From Gammaproteobacteria bacterium (GTDB lineage Bacteria; Pseudomonadota; Gammaproteobacteria; JACKNK01): a stretch of 64,000 nucleotides of DNA. The notes beneath the pieces are model-generated. The model made no database searches. It saw only the letters and a list, made by a program, of their open reading frames with translations, and was not told the DNA's origin. The stretch covers positions 620,001 through 684,000 of the forward strand of contig JACKNK010000002.1 of the NCBI GenBank assembly GCA_024234955.1, given 5' to 3'. Below are positions 16,238-23,998 of the stretch, in pieces. Within the stretch, counting starts at the first letter, position 1. Each line of letters starts with the position of its first letter. The position numbers and the translations under genes are program-made.

Positions 16238-16993
16238 TCAGCCCAGGATCAGCTTGATCCCGACGGCCAGGGTGACGACCTCGAAGCCGCGCTTGATCCA
16301 GCGGTTGCCCTTCTTGATCGCGAGGTGAGCGCCCAGATAACCCCCGATCAATGACCCGGCGAGCAACGCGGGCAGCCACGCCCAGCGGATCTCACCAAGC
16401 AGGCCGAGCGTGATCGCCCCGGCGCCATTCCAGAACATGCCGACAAGGATCAGTACATAAGTGACCGCGCGCCGGTAATCCAGGCCGAACCAGCCGATCA
16501 GCCACAGGGTCACGAACAGGCCGGTGCCGGACGTGAGGGAACCGTTGATCGCGCCGATCACGAACAGGCCGAGCCCCCCGCCCAGATAACCCGGCAGGTC
16601 ACGATGTCTGGGGGCGTGTTCCTGGCCGAGTTGCGGTTTGAACAGGGAATAGATGCCCAGGCTGCAGGTCAGCAGTCCCAAGGCAATTTCCGCGCTGCGA
16701 TCCGGCACCGACAGGATGACGCTCGCTCCCAGCACCACGCCGGGGACGCCGGTGCCGAGGATGAACAGCATGAAGCGGCGTTCCAGCGCGTCCTCGCGCA
16801 GATGCCGCAGGGTCGCGCCGACGCCGAGGGCGACACTCGCGACCTTATGGGTAGCCAGCGCGACCCCGAACGGCAGCCCCAGAAAGATCAGTGCCGGCAA
16901 CTGGATCAGCCCGGCGCCGCCGCCCGAGAACGCCGAAAAGATGTTCGCGCCCAGCGAGATCGCGAACAGCAGCAGTTGGTCGGCGAGGTGCAT
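16238..16993 (-). CDS. TSUP (TauE/SafE) family membrane transporter
   Basis: 251 residues with about 8 hydrophobic helices in two repeated halves. The N-terminal signature of the 4-toluene sulfonate uptake permease family is visible (SLGANIFSAFSGGGAGLIQLPALIFLG), as is the equivalent motif in the second half (NGSLTSGTGLFVTLWLIGWF). Members move sulfite, sulfoacetate or other organosulfur anions, and the substrate cannot be assigned here. Downstream and upstream neighbours give no pathway clue; a REP pair separates it from argB. Confidence 0.86.
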   Translation of the reverse strand: MHLADQLLLFAISLGANIFSAFSGGGAGLIQLPALIFLGLPFGVALATHKVASVALGVGATLRHLREDALERRFMLFILGTGVPGVVLGASVILSVPDRSAEIALGLLTCSLGIYSLFKPQLGQEHAPRHRDLPGYLGGGLGLFVIGAINGSLTSGTGLFVTLWLIGWFGLDYRRAVTYVLILVGMFWNGAGAITLGLLGEIRWAWLPALLAGSLIGGYLGAHLAIKKGNRWIKRGFEVVTLAVGIKLILG

Positions 16994-17011
16994 TGGCGAG
17001 GTCGGGATTCC

Positions 17012-17083
17012 GTAGGAGCGGCTTCAGCCGCGATCAGCGTCTGGGATCTAAAGAAAGCCGATCGCGGCTGAAGCCGCTCCTAC
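17012..17083. repeat. REP-type palindrome pair (copy 1)
   Basis: A 24-bp arm at 17012-17035 (GTAGGAGCGGCTTCAGCCGC plus GATC) and its exact reverse complement at 17060-17083. Each arm contains the perfect palindrome GCGGCT-TC-AGCCGC. It lies between the TSUP gene and argB. The family resembles REP elements mobilised by RAYT (REP-associated tyrosine) transposases. Confidence 0.9.
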
Positions 17084-17100
17084 GGGCATGTTGCTGGCAT

Positions 17101-17994
17101 TCAGCGCTTGATCAGGGTGCCGACGCCGGCATCGGTGAACAGCTCCAGCAAAACCGCGTGTTCCACCCGACCGTCGATGATGTGGGCGCTGCGCACCCCG
17201 GCCTTGATCGCGTCCATCGCGCAGCCGATCTTCGGCAGCATGCCGCCGGAGATGGTGCCGTCGGCGATCAAGGCATCGACCTGTTTCGCGTCCAGGCCGG
17301 TGAGCAATTCCCCTTGCTTGTCGAGCAGACCGACGGTGTTGGTCAGCAGGATGAGTTTTTCCGCCTGCAGCACCTCGGCGAGTTTGCCGGCCACCAGGTC
17401 GGCATTGATGTTGTAGGAATGCCCGTTTTTGCCGACGCCGACCGGGGCGACCACGGGAATAAAGCCGGATTCGTCGAGCATCGCGACCACCGACGCGTCG
17501 ATGGATTCGACTTCGCCGACATGACCGAGATCGACTTCCTGCGCCGCGTCCGCGCCTTCCGGGGTGTGGGTCATCTTCAGCTTGCGGGCGCGGATCAGGT
17601 CGCCGTCCTTGCCAGTCAGACCGACGGCGCGACCGCCGTGCTGGTTGATCAGGTTGACGATCTGCTTGTTGACCAGGCCGCCCAGCACCATCTCGACCAC
17701 GTCCATGGTTTCCGAGTCGGTCACCCGCATGCCGCCGATGAACACGCTCTCCTTGCCGATGCGCTTGAGCAGGTTGCCGATCTGCGGGCCACCGCCATGC
17801 ACCACCACCGGGTTGATGCCGATCAGCTTCATCATCACCACGTCGCGCGCGAAACCGGCCTGCAGCGCCGGATCGGTCATCGCGTTGCCGCCGTACTTGA
17901 TGACCAGGGTCTTGCCGACGTAACGCTGGATGTACGGCATCGCCTCGATCAGGACGTTGGCGATGTTGTGGGCGGAGGAGTGGTCGAGGCTCAT
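17101..17994 (-). CDS. argB: Acetylglutamate kinase
   Basis: 297 residues, amino-acid kinase fold. It phosphorylates N-acetyl-L-glutamate in the second step of arginine synthesis in the cytoplasm. Motifs: ATP-binding KYGGNAM near the N-terminus, substrate-binding VVHGGGPQIGNLL, and the C-terminal IIDGRVEHAVLLELFTD. The extended N-terminal helix (SSAHNIANVLIEAMPYIQRY) is characteristic of the arginine-sensitive, hexameric class, so feedback inhibition by arginine is likely. An in-frame TTG at 18003 is a possible but weaker start. REP pairs flank the gene. Confidence 0.97.
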   Translation of the reverse strand: MSLDHSSAHNIANVLIEAMPYIQRYVGKTLVIKYGGNAMTDPALQAGFARDVVMMKLIGINPVVVHGGGPQIGNLLKRIGKESVFIGGMRVTDSETMDVVEMVLGGLVNKQIVNLINQHGGRAVGLTGKDGDLIRARKLKMTHTPEGADAAQEVDLGHVGEVESIDASVVAMLDESGFIPVVAPVGVGKNGHSYNINADLVAGKLAEVLQAEKLILLTNTVGLLDKQGELLTGLDAKQVDALIADGTISGGMLPKIGCAMDAIKAGVRSAHIIDGRVEHAVLLELFTDAGVGTLIKR

Positions 17995-18065
17995 GGCGGG
18001 CAATCCGGAGAAGGCGTGAAAAGCCCGATTGTACCGGGCGCCACAAGGTTGCCGACATACCGACT

Positions 18066-18130
18066 GTAGGAGCGGCTTCAGCCGCGATCGGCGTTGATCG
18101 AAGGCACCTCGCGGCTGAAGCCGCTCCTAC
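18066..18130. repeat. REP-type palindrome pair (copy 2)
   Basis: A 22-bp arm at 18066-18087 and its exact reverse complement at 18109-18130, with the same core GGAGCGGCTTCAGCCGCGA as copy 1. It fills most of the gap between argB and rsmB. Confidence 0.9.
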
Positions 18131-18144
18131 GGTTGTGGTGTCGG

Positions 18145-19455
18145 TCAGGTGCGTTTGCGCAGGCGGGCGAAATAGAACCCGTCCATGCCGTGTTCACCGG
18201 GCAGGGTCTGGCGGCCGACGGGCTGTGCCATGCCCCACTCAGCATCGATCGGCAGGGCTTCCGCCTGTACTTGGCGGTTGAGGAAGGCACTGACCACGGC
18301 GCTGTTCTCCGCTTTGAGCACGGAACAGGTCACATAGAGCAGTTCGCCGCCGGGCGCGAGTGTGTCCCACAGCAGATCGAGCAGGCGACCCTGTCGTTGT
18401 GCCAGCGGGGCGATGTCGTTGGCATGGCGTAGGACCTTGATGTCGGGATGACGTCGGATGACACCGGTGCCAGAGCAGGGGGCGTCGAGCAGGATGCGGT
18501 CGAAGGGTTTGCCGTCCCACCAGTCGGCGGGCTTCAAGGCATCGCCGACGCGGATGTCGGCACGCAGCTTCAAGCGCTGCAGATTGTCGTGAACGCGCTG
18601 GTTACGGCCTGCGTCGATGTCCAGGGCGATCAGGTCGAGATTGGCGGTTTCGAGCAGGTGGCCGGTTTTGCCGCCGGGGGCGGCGCAGGCATCGAGGACG
18701 TGTTGCCCATCGCTCAGGTTCATGAGCTCGGGGACCAACTGCGCGGCCGCGTCCTGCACCGACGCAGCACCGTCGGCGAAGTCGGGAAGTTGGTCGACAT
18801 CGGGGGCGCGATCGAGCGTTAGCGCGGTGCCAACAAAAGGATTGGCGCTCGCCTCGATACCGGCTTCATGCAGCCGGGCGAGATAGCTTGGGGTGTCGCT
18901 CTGGCGCGTATTTACTCGCAAGGTCATCGGCGGGGTTTGATTGCCGTGCTCGACGATCTGTTCCCAGTGGTCCGGCCAGTCGGCGCGCAGCGCGTCGATC
19001 AGCCATTGGGGATGCGCGAGACGGGCCGCGTCGCTGGTCTGCACTGCGGCGTTGAGGCTGTCCGCATTGCGCTGGTAATTGCGCAGCACGCCGTTGATCA
19101 GCTTGACCGCCCATTCCTTTCCCAGTTCGCGGGCCGCATCAGCGGTGGCCGACAGGGCTGCATGAGCGGGCACGCGCATATCGCGCAGTTGATAAAGGCC
19201 GAGCAGGATCAGCGCCTGCACGTCCTGATCGCGTTCCTTGAGTGGTTTGTGCAGGAGTTGCGCCGCGATGTGGGCGAGCGTCGGCTGGCGACGCAGGCTG
19301 CCGTAGGCGAGTTCCTGGATCAGCCCTCGATCGCGGCTGTCCGCCAGATGGATCAAGGCAGGGGGTAACAGCGCGGACAGCGAGTTCTGCCCTCGGAGGA
19401 CTTCGGCAATGGCCTTCGCGGCGATGGCGCGCGCGCTCTGCGCCTGGCGTGCCAT
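18145..19455 (-). CDS. rsmB: 16S rRNA (cytosine-967 C5)-methyltransferase RsmB
   Basis: 436 residues (E. coli 429). It methylates C967 of 16S rRNA using SAM. The N-terminal NusB-like RNA-binding domain (about 1-140) is followed by a Rossmann methyltransferase domain. The SAM-binding motif is DACAAPGGKT at 255-264. The two cysteines of m5C enzymes are both present: C327 in DAPCSGTG and C377 in VTCSVL. Its ATG directly abuts the fmt stop codon (TAAATG), consistent with the common def-fmt-rsmB operon. Confidence 0.97.
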   Translation of the reverse strand: MARQAQSARAIAAKAIAEVLRGQNSLSALLPPALIHLADSRDRGLIQELAYGSLRRQPTLAHIAAQLLHKPLKERDQDVQALILLGLYQLRDMRVPAHAALSATADAARELGKEWAVKLINGVLRNYQRNADSLNAAVQTSDAARLAHPQWLIDALRADWPDHWEQIVEHGNQTPPMTLRVNTRQSDTPSYLARLHEAGIEASANPFVGTALTLDRAPDVDQLPDFADGAASVQDAAAQLVPELMNLSDGQHVLDACAAPGGKTGHLLETANLDLIALDIDAGRNQRVHDNLQRLKLRADIRVGDALKPADWWDGKPFDRILLDAPCSGTGVIRRHPDIKVLRHANDIAPLAQRQGRLLDLLWDTLAPGGELLYVTCSVLKAENSAVVSAFLNRQVQAEALPIDAEWGMAQPVGRQTLPGEHGMDGFYFARLRKRT

Positions 19456-20397
19456 TTAATCCTGACCTGTCACGGCGCTGTCGAAACAGATCTCGTCGAG
19501 ATTGTGCGCATTGAGGAAATCACGCGCCGCAAGACGCTTACCGCCAGGCATCTGCACCTCAAGCAGGATCAAGGAGCCGTTGCCGGTAGCGACTTCGATG
19601 CCGTCCTTGTCCGCTTTGAGTACGCAGCCGGGTACACCCTTGCCCTGACCGGGTCGCGCTTTCCAGATACGCATGGCCTTGTCGCCCCAAAGGGTCTGCG
19701 CAACCGGCCAGGGATTGAAGGCGCGGACCTGACGGTCGAGTTCGGTGGCGGGCTTGTTCCAGTCGATCAGGGCTTCGGCCTTGTCGAGCTTTTTGGCGTA
19801 GTTGGCGAGCGCGTCGTCCTGTTTTTCGGCTTTCAGGGTCCCGGCGGAGAGCTGCTTCAGGGCATCGATCAGGGCTTCACCGCCCAGGCGTGCGAGTTGG
19901 TCGTGCACGTCGCCGGCGGTCATGTCGTCGGAGATCGGCAAGGCCACTTTGATCAGCATGTCGCCGGTATCCAGGCCGACATCCATCTGCATGATGGTGA
20001 TGCCGGTTTCGGTGTCACCGGCCAGGATGGCGCGCTGGATCGGTGCGGCACCCCGCCAACGCGGCAGCAGCGATCCGTGGATGTTGATGCAGCCCAGACG
20101 CGGCGCATCGAGCACGGCCTTCGGCAGCAGCAGACCGTAGGCGGCAACGACCATCAGATCGGCGTTCAGCGCCGCGAGTTCGGTCTGTGCTGACTCACCC
20201 TTGAGGCTGGCAGGCTGATAGACCGGAATGTCGTGTTCAAGCGCGCGCTGCTTGACCGGGCTGGGCGTCAGCTTGCGACCGCGCCCCGCCGGGCGATCCG
20301 GCTGGGTGTAGACGGCGATTACGTCGTAACCATGACTGAGCAGGGCGTCGAGCCCGGCGACGGCGAATTCCGGGGTGCCGGCGTAAAGGATGCGCAT
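19456..20397 (-). CDS. fmt: Methionyl-tRNA formyltransferase
   Basis: 313 residues, the usual length. It transfers the formyl group from 10-formyl-THF to Met-tRNAfMet. The catalytic triad is visible: N106 and H108 in INIHGSLLPRWRGAAPIQ, and D143 in MDVGLDTGDML. The C-terminal OB-fold tRNA-binding domain covers about 205-313. It lies between def and rsmB on the same strand, but a REP pair in the 132-base gap separates it from def. Confidence 0.98.
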   Translation of the reverse strand: MRILYAGTPEFAVAGLDALLSHGYDVIAVYTQPDRPAGRGRKLTPSPVKQRALEHDIPVYQPASLKGESAQTELAALNADLMVVAAYGLLLPKAVLDAPRLGCINIHGSLLPRWRGAAPIQRAILAGDTETGITIMQMDVGLDTGDMLIKVALPISDDMTAGDVHDQLARLGGEALIDALKQLSAGTLKAEKQDDALANYAKKLDKAEALIDWNKPATELDRQVRAFNPWPVAQTLWGDKAMRIWKARPGQGKGVPGCVLKADKDGIEVATGNGSLILLEVQMPGGKRLAARDFLNAHNLDEICFDSAVTGQD

Positions 20398-20459
20398 AGA
20401 CGGGTAACCGAGGTGGTTGTGTCGCGGAGATCAGGGAAGAGCCGGTGGAACATAACGCA

Positions 20460-20518
20460 GGAGCGGCTTCCGCCGCGACGGGTCGTTGAGCGACGCCCAT
20501 CGCGGCGGAAGCCGCTCC
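20460..20518. repeat. REP-type palindrome pair (copy 3, variant core)
   Basis: A 19-bp arm at 20460-20478 (GGAGCGGCTTCCGCCGCGA) and its exact reverse complement at 20500-20518. The core has TTCC in place of TTCA of copies 1 and 2, compensated on both arms. It lies between def and fmt. Confidence 0.9.
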
Positions 20519-20529
20519 GGCGGGTCGGT

Positions 20530-21066
20530 TCAGATCGCCGCAGTATGGCGATCGTCATCCGGCTTCTTGTGCTGCTTCTGCACCTTGACCAGCTTGCTGC
20601 GGATGCGTTGGCGCTTGAGTTCGGAAATGTGATCGACGAACAGTTTGCCGTTGAGATGATCGATCTCATGCTGCACGCAGACCGCGAGCAGGCCATCGGC
20701 CTCAAGTTCGAACGGCTTGCCGTCGCGATCCAGCGCGCGGACCGTGATCCGGTCGGCGCGTCGCACCTTCTCATAGGCGCCGGGCACCGACAGGCAGCCT
20801 TCCTCCATTTCCTCGATGCCGTCCTTGCGCACGATCTCGGGGTTGATGAATACCCGGGGTTCGTTTTTCTCCTCGCTGATGTCGATCACGATGAGTTGTC
20901 GATGGACGTCGATCTGGGTGGCGGCCAGGCCGATACCGGGAGCGCGATACATGGTCTCGAACATGTCGTCGATCAGCTTGCCCAGCTCGGCATTGAACTC
21001 GGCGACGGGCTGAGCCTTGGTGCGCAGGCGGTTGTCCGGGAACTGGAGGATGTCGAGGATAGCCAT
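20530..21066 (-). CDS. def: Peptide deformylase
   Basis: 178 residues. It removes the N-formyl group from nascent proteins. All three metalloprotease motifs are intact: GIGLAATQ at 44-51, EGCLSVP at 89-95 (metal ligand C91) and HEIDH at 133-137. The C-terminal tail is Lys/Gln-rich (VKVQKQHKKPDDDRH). It heads the def-fmt-rsmB set and diverges from the LysM gene. Confidence 0.98.
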   Translation of the reverse strand: MAILDILQFPDNRLRTKAQPVAEFNAELGKLIDDMFETMYRAPGIGLAATQIDVHRQLIVIDISEEKNEPRVFINPEIVRKDGIEEMEEGCLSVPGAYEKVRRADRITVRALDRDGKPFELEADGLLAVCVQHEIDHLNGKLFVDHISELKRQRIRSKLVKVQKQHKKPDDDRHTAAI

Positions 21067-21180
21067 AATCGAATCGCTTCAAAGGTTTAGCTGCAGTATC
21101 GCAGGGATTGGGCATCTTACCGGATGCGGTTTTGCGTGTGCCATACTGCCGACCATTCCAATCTTGTGGAGATGTCGCGG

Positions 21181-22269
21181 ATGCACCCGGTTCAGGCGCT
21201 TGTTTCAGCCTTGTTTTTGGCGCTTTCCCTCATCGTCGGCACGTCCGCGTTTGCCGATGGCAACGCCAACTCGGGTCGGGTGGCGCTGGCCGATGGGCAC
21301 CCGGATTCGTACATCGTGCAGCGTGGCGACACGCTCTGGGGGATAGCCGGGCGCTTTCTCAAGGACCCGTGGCGCTGGCAGGAAATCTGGCGCGCCAATC
21401 CGTCGATCGAGAATCCGCATCTGATCTATCCGGGCGATCGCATCGAACTGGTGACCATTGACGGCGAACCGCGTCTGCAGGTGGGTGAACGCGGTCGGCC
21501 AGTGGTCAAATTGTCGCCCAAGGTACGTGAGGTGTCCGATCGCGAAGCGGTTCCGGCCTTCGATGTGTCGAAGCTGAAAGGCTTCTTTGAGCTGCCGCGA
21601 GTGATGAATCCGCAGGAGTTCAACAGTGCGGCCTACGTGCTCAAGCCGGTTGGCGAACACTTGATTGTCGGTCGGGGCGATCGCGTTTATGTGCGCGGAT
21701 TGGAGAGTCAGCACGGGCGTGAATTCGGCATCTATCGCATGGGCCAGCCCTACAAGGTGGATGTCCTGGACATGGACAGCGGCGAGATCCGGAATCAGGA
21801 GATCGGTCGCGAGATCGTGCATGTCGGCAAAGGGTACGTCGAGCGTTGGGGCGATCCGGCGACCATGCGCATCGAGAGCGCCAGCGAGCAGATCATCCAG
21901 GGCCTGCGCGTGTTGCCGCCGGACCCGCAGGACAGCTTCATCAGTTATGCGCCGAAATCGCCCGACCCGCAGCTGCGGGGCAAGGTGATCAACTTCATGG
22001 ATGGGCTGGTCCAGGGTGGTCCCGGGCAGATCATGGTGCTCGATGTCGGCAGCAAGGCCGGTGTCGAGCGCGGCGATGTGGTCGGTGTGTTCATCGGTGG
22101 CGAGGTGTTTGAGGACAAGACCGAGGGGGCGGTGTCGGAGATCGCGATCCTGCCCGAGGAACGTGTCGGTCTGGCGATGATTTTCCGTGTCTACGATCAG
22201 GTTTCGTACGCCTTGATCATGTCTGCGACCCAGGCGATCCATACCGGCGATACCATCGCCACGCCTTGA
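21181..22269 (+). CDS. LysM-domain exported protein
   Basis: 362 residues. The ATG at 21181 is chosen because GGAG lies 9 bases upstream; the ATG at 21172 sits directly on that ribosome site. A Sec signal peptide spans 1-25 (cleavage after SAFA). A LysM peptidoglycan-binding domain spans about 44-90 (YIVQRGDTLWGIAGRFLKDP, IYPGDRIEL). The remainder is a conserved region of unknown fold with GDRVYVRG and GDVVGVFIGGE segments. Position between def and dprA is conserved in many gammaproteobacteria, and the protein is presumably a periplasmic cell-wall-associated factor. Confidence 0.9.
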   Translation: MHPVQALVSALFLALSLIVGTSAFADGNANSGRVALADGHPDSYIVQRGDTLWGIAGRFLKDPWRWQEIWRANPSIENPHLIYPGDRIELVTIDGEPRLQVGERGRPVVKLSPKVREVSDREAVPAFDVSKLKGFFELPRVMNPQEFNSAAYVLKPVGEHLIVGRGDRVYVRGLESQHGREFGIYRMGQPYKVDVLDMDSGEIRNQEIGREIVHVGKGYVERWGDPATMRIESASEQIIQGLRVLPPDPQDSFISYAPKSPDPQLRGKVINFMDGLVQGGPGQIMVLDVGSKAGVERGDVVGVFIGGEVFEDKTEGAVSEIAILPEERVGLAMIFRVYDQVSYALIMSATQAIHTGDTIATP

Positions 22270-22283
22270 ATCACAGCCAGGGA

Positions 22284-23405
22284 ATGGACGCACAGACGCT
22301 GAAGGATTGGCTGGCGTTGTGGCGGGTGCCCGGCGTTGGCGCGCGCGGGTTTTCGGCACTCGTCGAGCGATTCGGTTCGCCGGCTGCGGTGTTGGCGGCT
22401 TCGCGTTCGGCGCTGTCCGGGGCCGGGCTCAGGGAGCGCAGTCTCGATGGCATCGCGCATCCCGATTGGGCGGGCGTGGAGGCGGATCTGAATTGGGCGG
22501 CGCAGCCCGGTTGTCACATTGTCTGTCGCGCCGATACCGATTACCCGAACCTGCTCACTGATCTCGGCGATCCGCCGCCTTTGTTGTTCGTGCGGGGTCG
22601 CCCGGAGGTGTTGGGTTTGCCGCAGTTGGCGATCGTCGGAAGCCGTAAACCCACGAAGAGCGGCGCGGAGACCGCGAGGGATTTCGCCAAGTCATTGGCC
22701 GGGTCCGGGCTGGCCATCACCAGCGGACTGGCGCTGGGTATCGATGCGGCTTCTCATCAAGGCGCGCTGGATGCGGGCGGGATCACGATCGCCGTCATGG
22801 GAACCGGGCCGGATCGGCTGTATCCGGTGCGCAATCAGGACTTGGCGGAAGCGATCGCCGAGCAGGGTGCCCTGATCACCGAGTATCCGGTTGGCACCCC
22901 AGTGCTGGCGAACAATTTCCCGCGCCGCAATCGGGTCATCAGTGGCATGGCCGTCGGCACGCTGGTGGTCGAAGCGGCCTTGCGCAGTGGGTCACTGATC
23001 ACCGCACGATTGGCGATGGAACAAGGGCGGGAGGTGTTTGCGATTCCCGGTTCCATCCATAACCCGATGGCGCGCGGCTGCAACGCGCTGATCAAGCAGG
23101 GGGCGAAACTGGTCGAAACCGCACAGGACATCGGCGATGAACTTGGTGCTTTGATCGGCCTTTTCGATACCGGGGATGGTCCCAGGATCGAGGATGCGGA
23201 ATCGATCGATGCCGGGTTTGATGCGGGGCTTGATGCCGACTACCAGCGTCTGATCGACGTGATCGGATTTGAGCCGACATCGGTCGATTCCATCGTCGAA
23301 CGCAGTCAATTGACCCCTGAAGTGGTTTCCTCCATGCTCCTGCTCCTCGAATTGCAAGGCCGCGTGGAAGCCATACCAGGCGGGCGTTTCAGTCGAACCC
23401 GGTGA
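22284..23405 (+). CDS. dprA: DNA processing protein DprA
   Basis: 373 residues from ATG 22284; an in-frame TTG at 22266 overlaps the previous stop and would add six residues. DprA binds incoming single-stranded DNA and loads RecA during natural transformation. An N-terminal SAM-like helical domain (VPGVGARGFSALVERFG) precedes the extended Rossmann core with AIVGSRKPTKSG, SGLALGIDAASHQGAL and FPRRNRVISGM. A C-terminal winged-helix domain (about 310-373) is present. It is read through from the LysM gene. Confidence 0.96.
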   Translation: MDAQTLKDWLALWRVPGVGARGFSALVERFGSPAAVLAASRSALSGAGLRERSLDGIAHPDWAGVEADLNWAAQPGCHIVCRADTDYPNLLTDLGDPPPLLFVRGRPEVLGLPQLAIVGSRKPTKSGAETARDFAKSLAGSGLAITSGLALGIDAASHQGALDAGGITIAVMGTGPDRLYPVRNQDLAEAIAEQGALITEYPVGTPVLANNFPRRNRVISGMAVGTLVVEAALRSGSLITARLAMEQGREVFAIPGSIHNPMARGCNALIKQGAKLVETAQDIGDELGALIGLFDTGDGPRIEDAESIDAGFDAGLDADYQRLIDVIGFEPTSVDSIVERSQLTPEVVSSMLLLLELQGRVEAIPGGRFSRTR

Positions 23406-23448
23406 GCCCGTGTGCCGTTTGCCGCCGCGTCGACCCTCAAGGTGACTC

Positions 23449-23922
23449 ATGAAAGAAAACGTGCTCGACGTACTCGTGTATCTGTTCCAGAACTTCCTGG
23501 ACGACGATACCGCAGTCCGCTTCGACCGTGATTCCATGCAGACGGATCTGCTTGATGCCGGTTTCCCGCTGACAGAAATCCATAAGGCCTTCGATTGGAT
23601 GGATGGTCTTGCCGCTCGTCAGGGGCAGTCCACCTCGACGGTTTTCAGTCGCGCGATCCGTATCTATTCGGATGAGGAAGCGGACAAGCTGGATGTCGAA
23701 TGCCGGGGCTTCCTGATGTATCTGGAACAGCTGGGCATTCTGTCTGCGGAAAGCCGCGAACTGGTCATCGATCGCGCCATGGCGCTGAACGAGGCAGATT
23801 TCGACGCCGACGACCTGAAATGGGTGGTGCTGATGGTGCTGTTCAGCCAGCCCGGGCAGGAGGATGCGTATGCCTGGATGGAGAATCTGGTGTTCGAGAA
23901 TTTCACCGGATACCTCAATTGA
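23449..23922 (+). CDS. smg: Smg family protein (DUF494)
   Basis: 157 residues, the family length. It begins MKENVLDVLVYLFQNF and keeps the DUF494 features LDVECRGFLMYLEQLGIL and LVIDRAMALNE. The protein is acidic, all-helical and cytoplasmic, with no established biochemical role. The dprA-smg-topA order is conserved in gammaproteobacteria. Confidence 0.94.
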   Translation: MKENVLDVLVYLFQNFLDDDTAVRFDRDSMQTDLLDAGFPLTEIHKAFDWMDGLAARQGQSTSTVFSRAIRIYSDEEADKLDVECRGFLMYLEQLGILSAESRELVIDRAMALNEADFDADDLKWVVLMVLFSQPGQEDAYAWMENLVFENFTGYLN

Positions 23923-23950
23923 GGCTATATAAAGGCTCAAATTATTCATC

Positions 23951-23975
23951 AACGGCGGGCATGACCCGCCGTTTT
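23951..23975 (+). terminator. Rho-independent terminator after smg
   Basis: AACGGCGGG (23951-23959) pairs perfectly with CCCGCCGTT (23965-23973) across CATGA, followed by a short T run. It separates smg from topA by transcription. Confidence 0.7.
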
Positions 23976-23998
23976 GCTGCACAGGATTCCGCACATTC

